Of a stretch of 64,000 bases of DNA, positions 42,101 to 50,626 are shown one piece after another; position 1 is the stretch's first letter; every line of letters starts with the position of its first letter. The position numbers were made by a program, and so were the translations under genes. The notes below the pieces were generated by a model. The model saw only the letters and a program-made list of their open reading frames with translations. It was not told where the DNA came from and ran no database searches. Origin of the DNA: WVYX01 sp039592335 (lineage in GTDB: Bacteria; Gemmatimonadota; Gemmatimonadetes; Gemmatimonadales; GWC2-71-9); contig JBDHBX010000003.1 of the NCBI GenBank assembly GCA_039592335.1, positions 149,728 through 213,727 on the forward strand. Direction: 5' to 3'.

Positions 42101-42462
42101 CCATCGAGGAGTCACCCAACGTGGATCTCACGGTGCGCGACGAAGCCAGGGCACTGGAGATCCGGCTCATGGACCTCCAGGAAGCGCTGAGCGGCGACCG
42201 GACCATGCCGCGTCGCAACGAGCCCGGGATGCCGGGTATCCAGAGCCGTGTTCAGCAGATCGTGCGCGGGCACTGGAGCACGACGTCGGCGCCGACTGCC
42301 ACACATCGGCGCAACTACGAGATCGCGTCGGAGCAGTTCGGCGAGATCGTGGATGACCTGCGACAGCTGATCGAGGTGGACCTCGTGGCATTCGAGGGCC
42401 GGCTCGAGGCTGCCGGCGTGCCGTGGACGCCGGGACGTGGCGTGCCGCGCTGGCCGCGGTAG
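39172..42462 (+). CDS. Secreted VPS10/sortilin-type beta-propeller protein (BNR repeats)
   Basis: A 1,096-residue exported protein (signal MKRTWVFLLALAILLPAPPA LA-Q). Many BNR/Asp-box repeats are visible: SLDGGRSFKN, TTDGGETWTKV, STDAGATWRKI, SADGGENWKRM, TEDGGANWRRI, TVDGGRKWVQL, in a sortilin-like propeller of about residues 30-770. A glycine-rich loop (GGGGGGFFGGGFGP, near 890) and a helical C-terminal domain follow (RLKFIKRAIEESPNVDL). Families of this kind are abundant in Gemmatimonadota and are often annotated as glycosyl hydrolases without proof. GGGGAGGGG lies before the ATG. No catalytic motif of a sialidase is evident. A strong terminator follows. Confidence 0.88.
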   Translation: MKRTWVFLLALAILLPAPPALAQREDEDKPPELDSSLVSGLKLRNIGPALMSGRVIDIAVDPVRRSTWYVAMASGNVWKTENAGTTWSPIFDKYGSYSIGDVTVDPNNRFVVWVGTGENNSQRSVGYGDGVYKSLDGGRSFKNVGLENSEHIGRILVDPRNSDVVYVAAQGPLWAPAGDRGLYKTTDGGETWTKVLEISENTGVTEVLFDPRNPDVIYAASYQRRRHVWTLLNGGPESGLYKSTDAGATWRKINKDLPRGDKGRIGLTISPIDPDVLYTIVEATGDKGGFYRSADGGENWKRMSDYMSSSPQYYNEIYADPHKFDRVYSLDTRMMVSEDGGKTFERLGEQWKHVDNHALEFDPDDPDHLLIGCDGGLYETWDRGKSYHFYANLPATQFYKVAVSNDTPFYYVYGGTQDNNTQGGPSRTTNVHGIRNSDWFITVGGDGFDPAVDPEDPNIVYSQWQYGGLVRYDRRTGEMIDVKPQPETQGPPLRWNWDSALLISPHSASRIYFSAQILFQSDDRGDTWRAISPDLTRNMDRNRLEIMGRVWSVDAVAKNRSTSFYGTVVALTESPLVGGLLYVGTDDGLVQVTEDGGANWRRIDKVGDVPEMTYVNDIEASVHDPNTVFAVFNNHKMGDFKPYVYKSTNRGGSWSSITGDLPERGSVYTIAQDHVNPNLLFVGTEFGIFFTVDGGRKWVQLKGGMPTIAVRDLEIQRRENDLVAASFGRSFYILDDYTPLREVSDAFAQAHEAHIFPIKRSLMYIQRRTLGGGEKASQGASFYTAPNPAFGATFTYYLRESLKTQRAQRQQREGKLAKAGQDTPYPAWDALKAEDREEDPAVTLIVRDEMGDVVRRITGKTGKGIHRVTWDFRYPAYTPTRLEGGGGGGFFGGGFGPMALPGTYTVSLEKRVNGVSTELVGPTTFEVEPLGMASLGEVDRAALLAFQRQTGELQRAVMGASRAASEAANRLKFIKRAIEESPNVDLTVRDEARALEIRLMDLQEALSGDRTMPRRNEPGMPGIQSRVQQIVRGHWSTTSAPTATHRRNYEIASEQFGEIVDDLRQLIEVDLVAFEGRLEAAGVPWTPGRGVPRWPR

Positions 42463-42492
42463 TCGCTACGCCATCCTGAGACACGCGGCATC

Positions 42493-42520
42493 GAGGCGGC
42501 GGGCGGGTGCCCGCCGCCTC
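42493..42520 (+). terminator. Terminator after the VPS10 gene
   Basis: A perfect 12-bp stem GAGGCGGCGGGC (42493-42504) with 42509-42520, loop GGGT, then TTGTACTT, 30 bases after the stop codon. Confidence 0.7.
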
Positions 42521-42540
42521 TTGTACTTAGATTGGGTGCT

Positions 42541-43071
42541 ATGAGCCAGCCGACCGTTCTCATCAGTGAAACCGACATCCAGCGCCGCGTGGACGAGCTG
42601 GCCGCGGAGATCTCCCGCGATTACGCCGGGAAGGGCGAGATCACGCTCATCGCGGTGCTCAAGGGCGCGTTCATCTTTCTCGCCGACCTGTCCCGCCGGC
42701 TCACTGTTCCCCGGCGCATCGAGTTCATGGGGCTGTCCAGCTATGAGGAGGGCAGCACGCACAGTGGGGCCGTGCGGCTGGTGATGGACCTGCGCGAGAG
42801 CATCGAGGACCGGCACGTGCTCGTCGTGGAGGACATCGTCGACACGGGCCGGACCCTGCACTACCTGATCGAGCTGCTGAAGACCCGGGACCCCGCCTCG
42901 GTACGCGCCTGTGCCATCGTACGCAAGAAGGACCGCCACGAGGTAGAGGTGAACATCGACTACCTGGGATTCGACATCCCCGACGCGTGGGTGGTGGGTT
43001 ACGGGCTAGACTACGACGAGCAGCACCGCACCCTGCCGTACATCGGGTTCGTGGAACCCGACGAGGGTTAA
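42541..43071 (+). CDS. hpt: Hypoxanthine phosphoribosyltransferase
   Basis: The 176-residue enzyme has the PRPP-binding motif VVEDIVDTGRTLHYLIELLK and the flexible-loop region FMGLSSYEEGSTHSGAVRLV typical of type I hypoxanthine/guanine phosphoribosyltransferases. It salvages hypoxanthine and guanine. The C-terminal DIPDAWVVGYGLDYDEQHRT matches the base-binding end. The ATG at 42541 has no Shine-Dalgarno and follows the preceding terminator by 20 bases, so a leaderless message from TACTTA/TTAGAT is possible. Confidence 0.93.
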   Translation: MSQPTVLISETDIQRRVDELAAEISRDYAGKGEITLIAVLKGAFIFLADLSRRLTVPRRIEFMGLSSYEEGSTHSGAVRLVMDLRESIEDRHVLVVEDIVDTGRTLHYLIELLKTRDPASVRACAIVRKKDRHEVEVNIDYLGFDIPDAWVVGYGLDYDEQHRTLPYIGFVEPDEG

Positions 43072-43099
43072 CCGCCGAGCGTGCCCGCCCTTTGGCGAA

Positions 43100-43129
43100 C
43101 GGCCGGCCCCGGAGACCCGGAGCCGGCCG
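43100..43129. terminator. Bidirectional terminator between hpt and the M28 peptidase gene
   Basis: CGGCCGGC (43100-43107) pairs with 43122-43129, with an inner CCGG pair (43109-43112 with 43117-43120). It lies between convergent genes. Confidence 0.5.
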
Positions 43130-43155
43130 CTCTGCTTTCGGACGAGGGCGGTCGC

Positions 43156-44820
43156 CTACTCGCCGCCCGCCATCACCGAATCACGCTTCGCCTTGAAGGC
43201 CACGCCTTCCCGCCAGTTGGGGAAAGTGTCCTCGTTGGCCAGCCGGAAGCCCACACGGAACAGCAGCTGCAGGTCGTCCACCGCACCGCTGAGATCCCAG
43301 TTCACGTCGTACTCGTCGGACGGCTTATGGTAGTTCTCCGCGGTGTACTCGGCCTTGCGCTCCACCGTCCACGACTCGCCGTGCTCCACGTGGTCGATCC
43401 CCTGATCGGTGTACAGCGCCGGAACGCCTTCCTTGGCGAAGTTGAAGTGGTCGGAGCGGAAGTAGAAGCCCTTCTCCGCCTCTGGATCGGGCCGCACGCG
43501 CCGCTTCTGCTTGCGGGCCGCGTCGGTCAGGTAGTCGTCCAACTCGGAGTTGCCCAGGCCGATCACCGTGACGTCGTTCATCGGTCCGTAGATGTTGAGC
43601 CCGTCCATGTTTATCGCCGCCACCGTCTTGGCGAGTGGGACCGTCGGGTTCACGGCATAATGCGCCGAGCCCAGCAATCCCTGCTCCTCGGCCGTCACGG
43701 CGAGGAACATCACGGAGCGCAGCGGCCGCGTCTCCAATGACGCATACACCCTGGCGAGCTCCAGCAGGCCCGCTGTGCCGGTCGCATTGTCGAGCGCCCC
43801 GTTGTAGATCTGGTCGCCCTCGAGCGAGGCGTCCATTCCCAGGTGATCCCAGTGCGCCATGTACACCACGTACTCGTCGGCGCGCTCGCTGCCCAGCAGC
43901 ATGCCCAGCACGTTGTTCGACGTGGAGCGGCGCACCGTGTTGCGCAGCGTGACCGACGCCGTCACCGGCATCGGCACGGGATTGAAGTTGCGCGTCCTCG
44001 CGAGCTGCGCGAAGGAGTCACAGTTGAGCCCCGCCTGCGTGAAGATGTCGCGCGCGGCGTCGAGCGTGAGCCAGCCCTCCACGGCGACGCGCGACATGTT
44101 GTTGTCTTCGCGCACCAGGTCGAACTGCGGCCCACTCCAGCTGCTCTCCACCACGGCCCAGGGGTACCCCGCCGCTTCGGTCTCGTGGATGATGAGCGCG
44201 GCCGCCGCACCCTGCCGCGCCGCTTCCTCGTACTTGTAGGTCCAGCGACCATAGTAGGTCATCGCGTTGCCATTGAACAACGCGGCGTCCTTGGTGGGAA
44301 AGCCCGGGTCATTGACCAGGATCACCACGGTCTTGCCGGTGACGTCCACACCCTCGTAGTCGTTCCAGCCGTACTCCGGCGCCACAATGCCATATCCCAC
44401 GAAGATCATTTCTGACGCGTTGATGCTCGACCGGTTGACCACGCGGGTAGTCCAGGCCATGAAGTCGCGTCCGTAGCGCCAGCGCGTGGTGCGGCCGTTC
44501 CCCGTAATCGTGAGTTGGGCACTCGGCCTCGCCGCAATAGAGACCAACGGCACCTCCTGCAGGTAGCTGTCGCCGTTCCCCGGCTCGAGCCCGATCGCCC
44601 GGAACTGTTCCTGGAGGTACGCGAGGGTACGCTCCTCACCGACCGAGGAGGGCCCCCGGCCCTCGAAAGAGTCGGCGGACAGAATCTCCACGTGCGCCGC
44701 GAGCTCTTCCGCCGTCATGAGATCGAGTGCCGCTGTCAGCACGGGGTCCTCACCACAGCTCGCGGCGAGCAGGACCATCGCGGCCGTCGCGGTAATGCCG
44801 ACAAACCTGTTCGCTTTCAT
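43156..44820 (-). CDS. M28-family metallopeptidase lipoprotein with PA domain
   Basis: A 554-residue protein with a lipobox (LLAASC, Cys22). A PA-like insertion (about 150-260, YEGVDVTGKTVVILVNDPGF) precedes the M28 zinc core: VYMAHWDHLGMD (His, Asp), IYNGALDNATGTAGLLELAR (bridging Asp), VTAEEQGLLGSAHY (Glu pair) and FYFRSDHFNFAKEGVPALYT. These are the usual two-zinc ligands, so the enzyme should be active as an aminopeptidase or similar in the periplasm or at the surface. ATG 44820 has GGAAGGT upstream; an in-frame start 11 codons earlier lacks support. Confidence 0.92.
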   Translation of the reverse strand: MKANRFVGITATAAMVLLAASCGEDPVLTAALDLMTAEELAAHVEILSADSFEGRGPSSVGEERTLAYLQEQFRAIGLEPGNGDSYLQEVPLVSIAARPSAQLTITGNGRTTRWRYGRDFMAWTTRVVNRSSINASEMIFVGYGIVAPEYGWNDYEGVDVTGKTVVILVNDPGFPTKDAALFNGNAMTYYGRWTYKYEEAARQGAAAALIIHETEAAGYPWAVVESSWSGPQFDLVREDNNMSRVAVEGWLTLDAARDIFTQAGLNCDSFAQLARTRNFNPVPMPVTASVTLRNTVRRSTSNNVLGMLLGSERADEYVVYMAHWDHLGMDASLEGDQIYNGALDNATGTAGLLELARVYASLETRPLRSVMFLAVTAEEQGLLGSAHYAVNPTVPLAKTVAAINMDGLNIYGPMNDVTVIGLGNSELDDYLTDAARKQKRRVRPDPEAEKGFYFRSDHFNFAKEGVPALYTDQGIDHVEHGESWTVERKAEYTAENYHKPSDEYDVNWDLSGAVDDLQLLFRVGFRLANEDTFPNWREGVAFKAKRDSVMAGGE

Positions 44821-44950
44821 GAGACCGACCTTCCTCCCCTGTTTCCACTTCAACCGTCGGCGAGTGGGGTCACACCACCACTCGCCAGCCCGACGTAGCC
44901 TAATGCCTTTGGCGCGAAACGGAAACGGGGAGGGGCCGCGGCTCGGGCGC

Positions 44951-45622
44951 TCAGCGCGACAGGGCGGACTCGCGGGACTCGGCGGAGGAGGGATCGCGCC
45001 GAGCGGGCTGCCGCCGCCTCACTCGGCGGTGCACCAGCCGGTACCCCAAGAGCAGGACCAGGGCGAGCCCGTACAGGGCCGGCCGACGCGTATCGGCCTT
45101 GACCAGCCAAAGGAAGTGGAGCACGGCACCGGCGCCGGCCAGGTACACCAGTCGGTGCAGTCGCTGCCAGCGTTTGCCGCCGAGGCGCTTCACCCACCCG
45201 CGCGTCGACGTCACCGCGAGCGGGGCCAGGAGCAGGAACGTGGCGAAGCCCACGGTGACGTAGGGCCGCTCCGCCACGTCCTCGACCACGACGGCCAGCG
45301 AGAGCCCCTCGCCCGTGAGCCAGGTCTGGTCGGCGACGTACGTGAGGAAGTGGAGCACGGCGTAGGTGAAGGCGAACAGGCCCAGCATGCGGCGCAGCCG
45401 CATGAGCCACCCGGCGCCGAGCAGCTGGCTCGCGGGCGTCACGGCCAGCGTGAGCATGAGGAGGGTGATGGCCGTGAGGCCGGTGCGGTGTGTGATCTCC
45501 TCGACCGGGTTGGCGCCCAACCCACCGGTCATGGTATCCCGCACCAGCAGCCCGAGCGGGACGAGGGCGGCCACGAACACGGTGGGCTTCAGCACCCACC
45601 GTACGAACTGAAGGCGGGTCAT
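44951..45622 (-). CDS. msrQ: MsrQ, heme-binding membrane subunit of methionine sulfoxide reductase
   Basis: The 223-residue protein has about six membrane helices. The ferric-reductase-like pattern is present: THRTGLTAITLLMLTLAVTP, RRMLGLFAFTYAVLHFLTYV and WQRLHRLVYLAGAGAVLHFL, with histidines placed for heme. MsrQ passes electrons from the quinone pool or flavin to periplasmic MsrP. The tail is basic and serine-rich. Its start is 6 bases after the msrP stop, so the pair is one operon. Confidence 0.9.
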   Translation of the reverse strand: MTRLQFVRWVLKPTVFVAALVPLGLLVRDTMTGGLGANPVEEITHRTGLTAITLLMLTLAVTPASQLLGAGWLMRLRRMLGLFAFTYAVLHFLTYVADQTWLTGEGLSLAVVVEDVAERPYVTVGFATFLLLAPLAVTSTRGWVKRLGGKRWQRLHRLVYLAGAGAVLHFLWLVKADTRRPALYGLALVLLLGYRLVHRRVRRRQPARRDPSSAESRESALSR

Positions 45623-45628
45623 GGGAGA

Positions 45629-46561
45629 CTAGTAGTGGCGGGCCAGGTCCATCCCCGTGTAGAGCTGTGCCACCTGGTCGCCGTAGCCGTTGAACGGGAG
45701 CGTGGCCCGCTTGAACAGGTCACCGATGCGCCGCTCCCGCTTCTGGCTCCAGCGCGGGTGGTCCACCGCGGGATTCACGTTGGCGAAGAAACCGTACTCG
45801 CGCGGCGCCACGACGTTCCAGGTGGCCCGCGGTTGCTCACGCGTGAGCCGGATCCGCACGATCGACTTGATGCTCTTGAAGCCGTACTTCCAGGGTACCA
45901 CCAGCCGGATCGGGGCACCGTTCTGATTGGGCAGCTCCTTCCCATACAGCCCCACGGCCAGCAGCGTGAGCGGATGCATGGCCTCGTCTAGCCGCAGGCC
46001 CTCCACGTAGGGCCAGGGGAGCACGTCCCGCTTCTGACCGGGCATCTGCTCGGTGTCGTATAGCGTCGTGAACTCCACGTACTCCGCATTGGACGTCGGC
46101 TCGACGGCGGCCAGCAGGTCCTTGAGCGGGAAGCCGAGCCAGGGAATCACCATGGACCACGCCTCCACGCACCGCAGCCGATACACCCTTTCCTCCGGCG
46201 GAAACCGCTGCCGCAGGTCCTCGATGTCGAACGTCTGGCGCCGCTGGACCTCCCCATCGACCTCGACCGTCCACGGCCGGGGACGCAGCGTATGCGCGTG
46301 CTTGGCCGGGTCTTCCTTCCCCGTCCCGAACTCGTAGAAGTTGTTGTAACTCGTGACGTCGTCGTACGGCGTGAGCTCGTCTTCCCGGGGCCCCGCGGGC
46401 CGCACCTCCTTGGCGGAGGCGTCACACGCACTCAGCAGTCCCGGCACGGCGGCGCCTGCCAGCAACGCGGCTCCGGTGCCGAGGAACCGGCGGCGGTCCC
46501 AGTAGAGGGACTCGTCGGTGATCTCAGAGGATGGGATGTCGTCGGGGCGTCGTATCAGCAT
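45629..46561 (-). CDS. msrP: MsrP, periplasmic methionine sulfoxide reductase (molybdopterin)
   Basis: A 310-residue protein with a Tat-type signal (DRRRFLGTGAALLAGAAVPG) and a sulfite-oxidase-type molybdenum cofactor domain. The metal-binding cysteine is in VYRLRCVEAWSMVIPWLGFP. Further cofactor contacts are in NNFYEFGTGKEDPAKHAHTL and VPWKYGFKSIKSIVRIRLT. It repairs oxidised methionines in envelope proteins together with MsrQ, whose gene follows. A cysteine after the signal (LLSACDAS) looks like a lipobox and may tether the protein. Confidence 0.93.
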   Translation of the reverse strand: MLIRRPDDIPSSEITDESLYWDRRRFLGTGAALLAGAAVPGLLSACDASAKEVRPAGPREDELTPYDDVTSYNNFYEFGTGKEDPAKHAHTLRPRPWTVEVDGEVQRRQTFDIEDLRQRFPPEERVYRLRCVEAWSMVIPWLGFPLKDLLAAVEPTSNAEYVEFTTLYDTEQMPGQKRDVLPWPYVEGLRLDEAMHPLTLLAVGLYGKELPNQNGAPIRLVVPWKYGFKSIKSIVRIRLTREQPRATWNVVAPREYGFFANVNPAVDHPRWSQKRERRIGDLFKRATLPFNGYGDQVAQLYTGMDLARHY

Positions 46562-46624
46562 TGGCGATAAGGTGTCTCGGGTTCCCAGTCTTAACCGCGC
46601 TCGGCCAGGAAGGTTCCCGCCACC

Positions 46625-49600
46625 TCACTCCCCCCTTCCCACCCCAATCACCACCTTGGTCCCCTTCCCCACCCAGCTCTCCACCTCAATGGTGCCGCCC
46701 CACGATTCCACCAGGCGCTTGCAGATGGCCAGCCCCAGTCCCGCACCGCTCGAGGTGGTCGAGAAGCGCGGCTCGAAAATGTGGATCCTGTGCTCGTCGG
46801 TGATGCCGCGCCCATCATCCTCGATCACCATCGTGGCACGGTCCTCGCCCTCGTAGGCCAGCCGAATGGTCACCTGCGAAGCCGCCGCGTCGCGGGCGTT
46901 CTCGATGAGGTTGATCAGGACCTCCTTCACCTCATCGGCTCGCACGAGCGCCTCCACCGCTCCCGCAGCCTCGACGCGCACCTCCGCCCCACCACTCCCC
47001 AGGGAGTACAGCGCGGCCGCGTCCCGGGCGATCTCGGTCAGATCGCTCGCCACGAGCGCGGCCGCCTCCGCCGGCGGTGCCCCAAAGCGCGAGAACGCGC
47101 GCGCGATGGCATCCAGCCGCTCGATCTCGGCCAGGATCTGCTGCGCCGTCTGCTCCAGCGTGGCGTCGAAGTCGCCCCGCCCCTGGCGCCGCGCCCGCTG
47201 CAGGTGCTGTACGCCGAGCCGAATCGGCGTGAGCGGGTTCTTGATCTCGTGGGCGATCTGTCGCGCCAGCTCACCCCAGGCCAACACCCGCACCGCACGC
47301 GCCATCTCGGTGGTGTCGTCCAGCGCCACGACGCAGCCTCTGGGGTCGGTCTGAAGCGTCGCCACCTGCGCACGGATGCGGCGCGCGCCGATCGTGAACT
47401 CGCGCTCGTCGATATCCCCCTCCGAGCGCATGAAGTCGATCACCCATTCCCATACCGGGAGCCATGCGGCGTCCGTGGCCGCGGCGATGGGTGTGCCGTG
47501 CTCGAGCTCCACCTCGAGCAACTCGCCGGCACGCGGGTTGGCGATCGTGACCTGCATGCTGCGATCGAGCGCGACCACGGCCGTCGCTACGTTGCGCAGC
47601 ACCGTGGCGGTGCGCCGGCGCGCGCCCTCGAGGGCTTGCTGGCTCGCGTCCACGTCCTGTGCCATGCGCACGAACGCGTCCATCACCGGCTCGAACTCCT
47701 GGGGCACGTCCGGCCCGAAGGGCGGGAGGTCGTCCCGCTGTCCCACGGCCACGGCGGCGGCGCGCAGCGACTGCACCGGACGCGCCAGCGAGTGCGCGGC
47801 GAGCGCGGCCAGCGCGGCGGCACCCGCCACCCCAAGGATCGTGACCAGCAACAGTCCGTACGCGAGGTCCTCCCGCTCTCGCAGGATGTCGCTCACGTCC
47901 ACCAGGCGCGGGGCGGCGAGCACGGGGAACGCATCCCCGGTTCCCGGGAGACGGCGGTAGCCGACGCGGGTGAGCTGGCCGCCGATCACCGCGTTCGCCG
48001 TCACCTCCAGCTCGTCGCGCAGCGCAAGCCGGGTGTGCACGTCGGGCGGGAGGTAGACCCCCAGAAGCCCCAGCTCGGCCAGCACGGCGGTGCTGGCGGC
48101 TTCGAGCACCCCCTCCTCGTACCAGACCAGATCCGCACTCAACCGCTGCGAGAGGTCCTGGAGCTGGCGAGGCACATCCCCTTCCGCCATCGGGCCGAAC
48201 TGCCGCGCCGTCCCCACGGCATCGCTCAACGTCTGTTGGATGAGGAGGTCCCGGCTCCGCGTCGCCTCCGCCCGCAGCCGTCCAATCGACCACGAAGCGA
48301 AGACCAGTGTCGGGATCACGAAGAACGCGGCGAGCGCCACCGTCAGCCGCAGGCGGTACGACCGCAAGCCCAGGGCATCACGCAGCGCGTGCGGCACCGT
48401 CAGCGTGCCGCTCACCGTCTCGCCCGCGAGCCCGAGCAGGAGCAGGATCGCCACGTCGAGCAACACCAGGAGCATGCCCCGCACCACCAGTTGGGATACG
48501 TCACGCAGCGACACCACGGCGTGCAGATGGTGCTCCCCCGACGGGAGCCGCACCACCTGGGTGGCCCGCACCGTCCACGCAACGCGACGCCACACCATGC
48601 GGTCCTCCGCGGGAACGTCGCCAGCCACGACCGGCTCGCCCAGCGACAGCTGGTACGGCGCGATCAGCCTCCGTTCCCCACGCAGGAAGCGTCCCACCAA
48701 GACCGGCTCGATGAGCCGGGACCGGGGCGCCACCCCCACCGTCACCACCGAGCCGTCCCCGAACGGGACGGCCGTCACGTAATGCATGCCGGGCTCCCGC
48801 TCGACCGCCCGAAGCACCGGCTCCCCACGGCTGCGTGCCTCGCGCGCCAGCTCCTGGAGCAGCGCGGGGGTGAGGTTCAACTCGGCCAGCTCCAGGGCCG
48901 CCACGCGCTCCCCGTCGGGCCCCCACGTGGCCAACACGGCGGGGTAGTCATCCTGGCTGAGGGGAGAGCGGCGCCAGCTGGCGTAGAGGGCCGCGGCCGA
49001 GGTAGGAGCCGCCGCCTCCGACAGGCTCGTGCCGAAGCGGTCGAGGTACCCCAGGGCGACCGGATCGCCGCCACGCAGGCGCTGGGCATCGCGCTCGGCG
49101 AGCAAGAGCCGCCCGTGCAGCGTGGCGCCCCACGTCAGCAGGGCCGCCGCGAAACCGGCGACCATCGTGAGCGTCACCAGCCGGCGTGGCCGCGACGCCG
49201 GCTGGATCGCCAACACGAGCGACGGCACCCAGAGCAGCCCGTACCAGACAGGCCAGTCACCGCTCGGCTGCCAGGCAATGAGACCCACCACGGCGAGCGC
49301 CGCCGCCCACGCCACCGCCCCCCACGCCGTCCAGCCGCGTCTCCGCACGCCATCATCCGAACCGAGGAGCAGCGCCGCGGCGAGTCCCAGCGCCACGCCC
49401 ACGATCGCGAGCGACACCTGCCACGAGAGCCACAGCCGCACACCCACGCCCGTCGCCGGCGGCGTGATCCCCCGCGCCAGTGTCCACAGGAAATAGGGCG
49501 CGGCCAGCACCAACAGACCGGCGAGCACGGTCCCAACTTTGGTGCGCCTCGGATGGCGTCTCGCCCCGCGCCCGAGGGCGACGACCGCCAGCGCCGCCGC

Positions 49601-50596
49601 CAGCAACAGTGCGCCGGCCGAGGCGGAGAGAGGACCCAACCAGCGATGGAAGTAGATCGCGGAGTTGAACAGCGGGTCCAGGCCCACGTGCTGGCCGGCA
49701 GGGGTGACGATGAGCGCCACCGCGAAGCCAACCACACCGACCCAGCGCGCCGTCGCGCCACCGGCCAGCGCCAGCAGCGCAAGCGTCGCCAGCGTCAGGA
49801 GCGTGCCCCAACGCGCTCCCCCCGCCACGAGCCCGAGCTTGTAGGACCCCTGGGAGGGCGGCACGGTGCGCACGCTGAACAGCGTGTCGGGAGCGGCCTC
49901 GCCGGCTACCGGGGTGCACGAGGGCAGACAGTAGTCGAACACGTCGGTTGCCAGCGGCGCGGACCCCGGGGTGTAGAACTCCAGGCTCGCGCCGGTGGTC
50001 CGCACGAAGTGGGACGCCACCGTCTGTCCCTGGTCGGGCACGGCGCTGTCGGCAGCCAGCAGCACGCTCCCCACCGCGCTCCAGCTTCCCATCTGGCGGC
50101 GCGCCTCCAGCAAGACGTAGAATGGGGTCATGCGGGCTGACAACTCTGTCGTGTCGCGCCGCGGGGGGACGCGGTACTTCCCCGCCCAACTCCACGGCCT
50201 ACCGGTCTCGTCGAGAATGACGACGCCGTGCTCCGGTGGGACGGTCGTGACCACGCCGTCGAGCGCGGCGAACGCCTCCTCCCGCGTCTCTACCTCGAGG
50301 TCCGCGGCGTGCGCGGCCAACCCACGCGCCAGATCCACTGCGGCGCCCAGCGTCGCGTCGAGCCGCTCGCTCGCCTGCTGGATGAGCGCCTCGCGTACCT
50401 CCAGCCACCGCTGCTCCACGGCGCGGACGCGCAGCGACGTACCGAGCATGGCGACGGCCGCCGCCACCGCGGCCACGGCCGTGGCGAGCGCCCCGAGCTT
50501 CCGGGAGCGCGCCGCGGCGGCCGCCACGCACACGGCCAGCGCGCAGGCCACGACGGCCCAGGCCACGCCCGGCTCGTCGATCCAGAGCCCGAGCAC
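46625..50596 (-). CDS. Giant multi-transmembrane NtrY-like sensor histidine kinase
   Basis: A 1,323-residue kinase. From the N-terminus: two membrane segments, an extracytoplasmic domain (about 55-250), a block of about seven helices (250-500), a second soluble region (about 500-720), two helices, a third sensor region (about 770-900), one helix, HAMP (VQSLRAAAVAVGQRDDLPPF), a PAS domain (VLRNVATAVVALDRSMQVTI), HisKA with His1116 (LARQIAHEIKNPLTPIRLGV) and HATPase (INLIENARDA, EDDGRGI, GAGLGLAICKRLVESWGG). NtrY kinases are usually about 750 residues. I chose GTG 50596, the first start that does not overlap the divergent creatininase gene. It has no regulator gene beside it; the NtrC proteins at 4996 and 15745 are distant. 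Confidence 0.85.
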   Translation of the reverse strand: MLGLWIDEPGVAWAVVACALAVCVAAAAARSRKLGALATAVAAVAAAVAMLGTSLRVRAVEQRWLEVREALIQQASERLDATLGAAVDLARGLAAHAADLEVETREEAFAALDGVVTTVPPEHGVVILDETGRPWSWAGKYRVPPRRDTTELSARMTPFYVLLEARRQMGSWSAVGSVLLAADSAVPDQGQTVASHFVRTTGASLEFYTPGSAPLATDVFDYCLPSCTPVAGEAAPDTLFSVRTVPPSQGSYKLGLVAGGARWGTLLTLATLALLALAGGATARWVGVVGFAVALIVTPAGQHVGLDPLFNSAIYFHRWLGPLSASAGALLLAAALAVVALGRGARRHPRRTKVGTVLAGLLVLAAPYFLWTLARGITPPATGVGVRLWLSWQVSLAIVGVALGLAAALLLGSDDGVRRRGWTAWGAVAWAAALAVVGLIAWQPSGDWPVWYGLLWVPSLVLAIQPASRPRRLVTLTMVAGFAAALLTWGATLHGRLLLAERDAQRLRGGDPVALGYLDRFGTSLSEAAAPTSAAALYASWRRSPLSQDDYPAVLATWGPDGERVAALELAELNLTPALLQELAREARSRGEPVLRAVEREPGMHYVTAVPFGDGSVVTVGVAPRSRLIEPVLVGRFLRGERRLIAPYQLSLGEPVVAGDVPAEDRMVWRRVAWTVRATQVVRLPSGEHHLHAVVSLRDVSQLVVRGMLLVLLDVAILLLLGLAGETVSGTLTVPHALRDALGLRSYRLRLTVALAAFFVIPTLVFASWSIGRLRAEATRSRDLLIQQTLSDAVGTARQFGPMAEGDVPRQLQDLSQRLSADLVWYEEGVLEAASTAVLAELGLLGVYLPPDVHTRLALRDELEVTANAVIGGQLTRVGYRRLPGTGDAFPVLAAPRLVDVSDILREREDLAYGLLLVTILGVAGAAALAALAAHSLARPVQSLRAAAVAVGQRDDLPPFGPDVPQEFEPVMDAFVRMAQDVDASQQALEGARRRTATVLRNVATAVVALDRSMQVTIANPRAGELLEVELEHGTPIAAATDAAWLPVWEWVIDFMRSEGDIDEREFTIGARRIRAQVATLQTDPRGCVVALDDTTEMARAVRVLAWGELARQIAHEIKNPLTPIRLGVQHLQRARRQGRGDFDATLEQTAQQILAEIERLDAIARAFSRFGAPPAEAAALVASDLTEIARDAAALYSLGSGGAEVRVEAAGAVEALVRADEVKEVLINLIENARDAAASQVTIRLAYEGEDRATMVIEDDGRGITDEHRIHIFEPRFSTTSSGAGLGLAICKRLVESWGGTIEVESWVGKGTKVVIGVGRGE

Positions 50597-50626
50597 GACT
50601 GCCTCGGCGGCTACCGCGAGCTCCCA

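Noticed and set aside
46781..50140. 1,119-residue plus-strand frame opposite the large kinase
   Set aside because: Antisense shadow caused by high GC at third codon positions; rich in Arg, His and Gln, with no motif.
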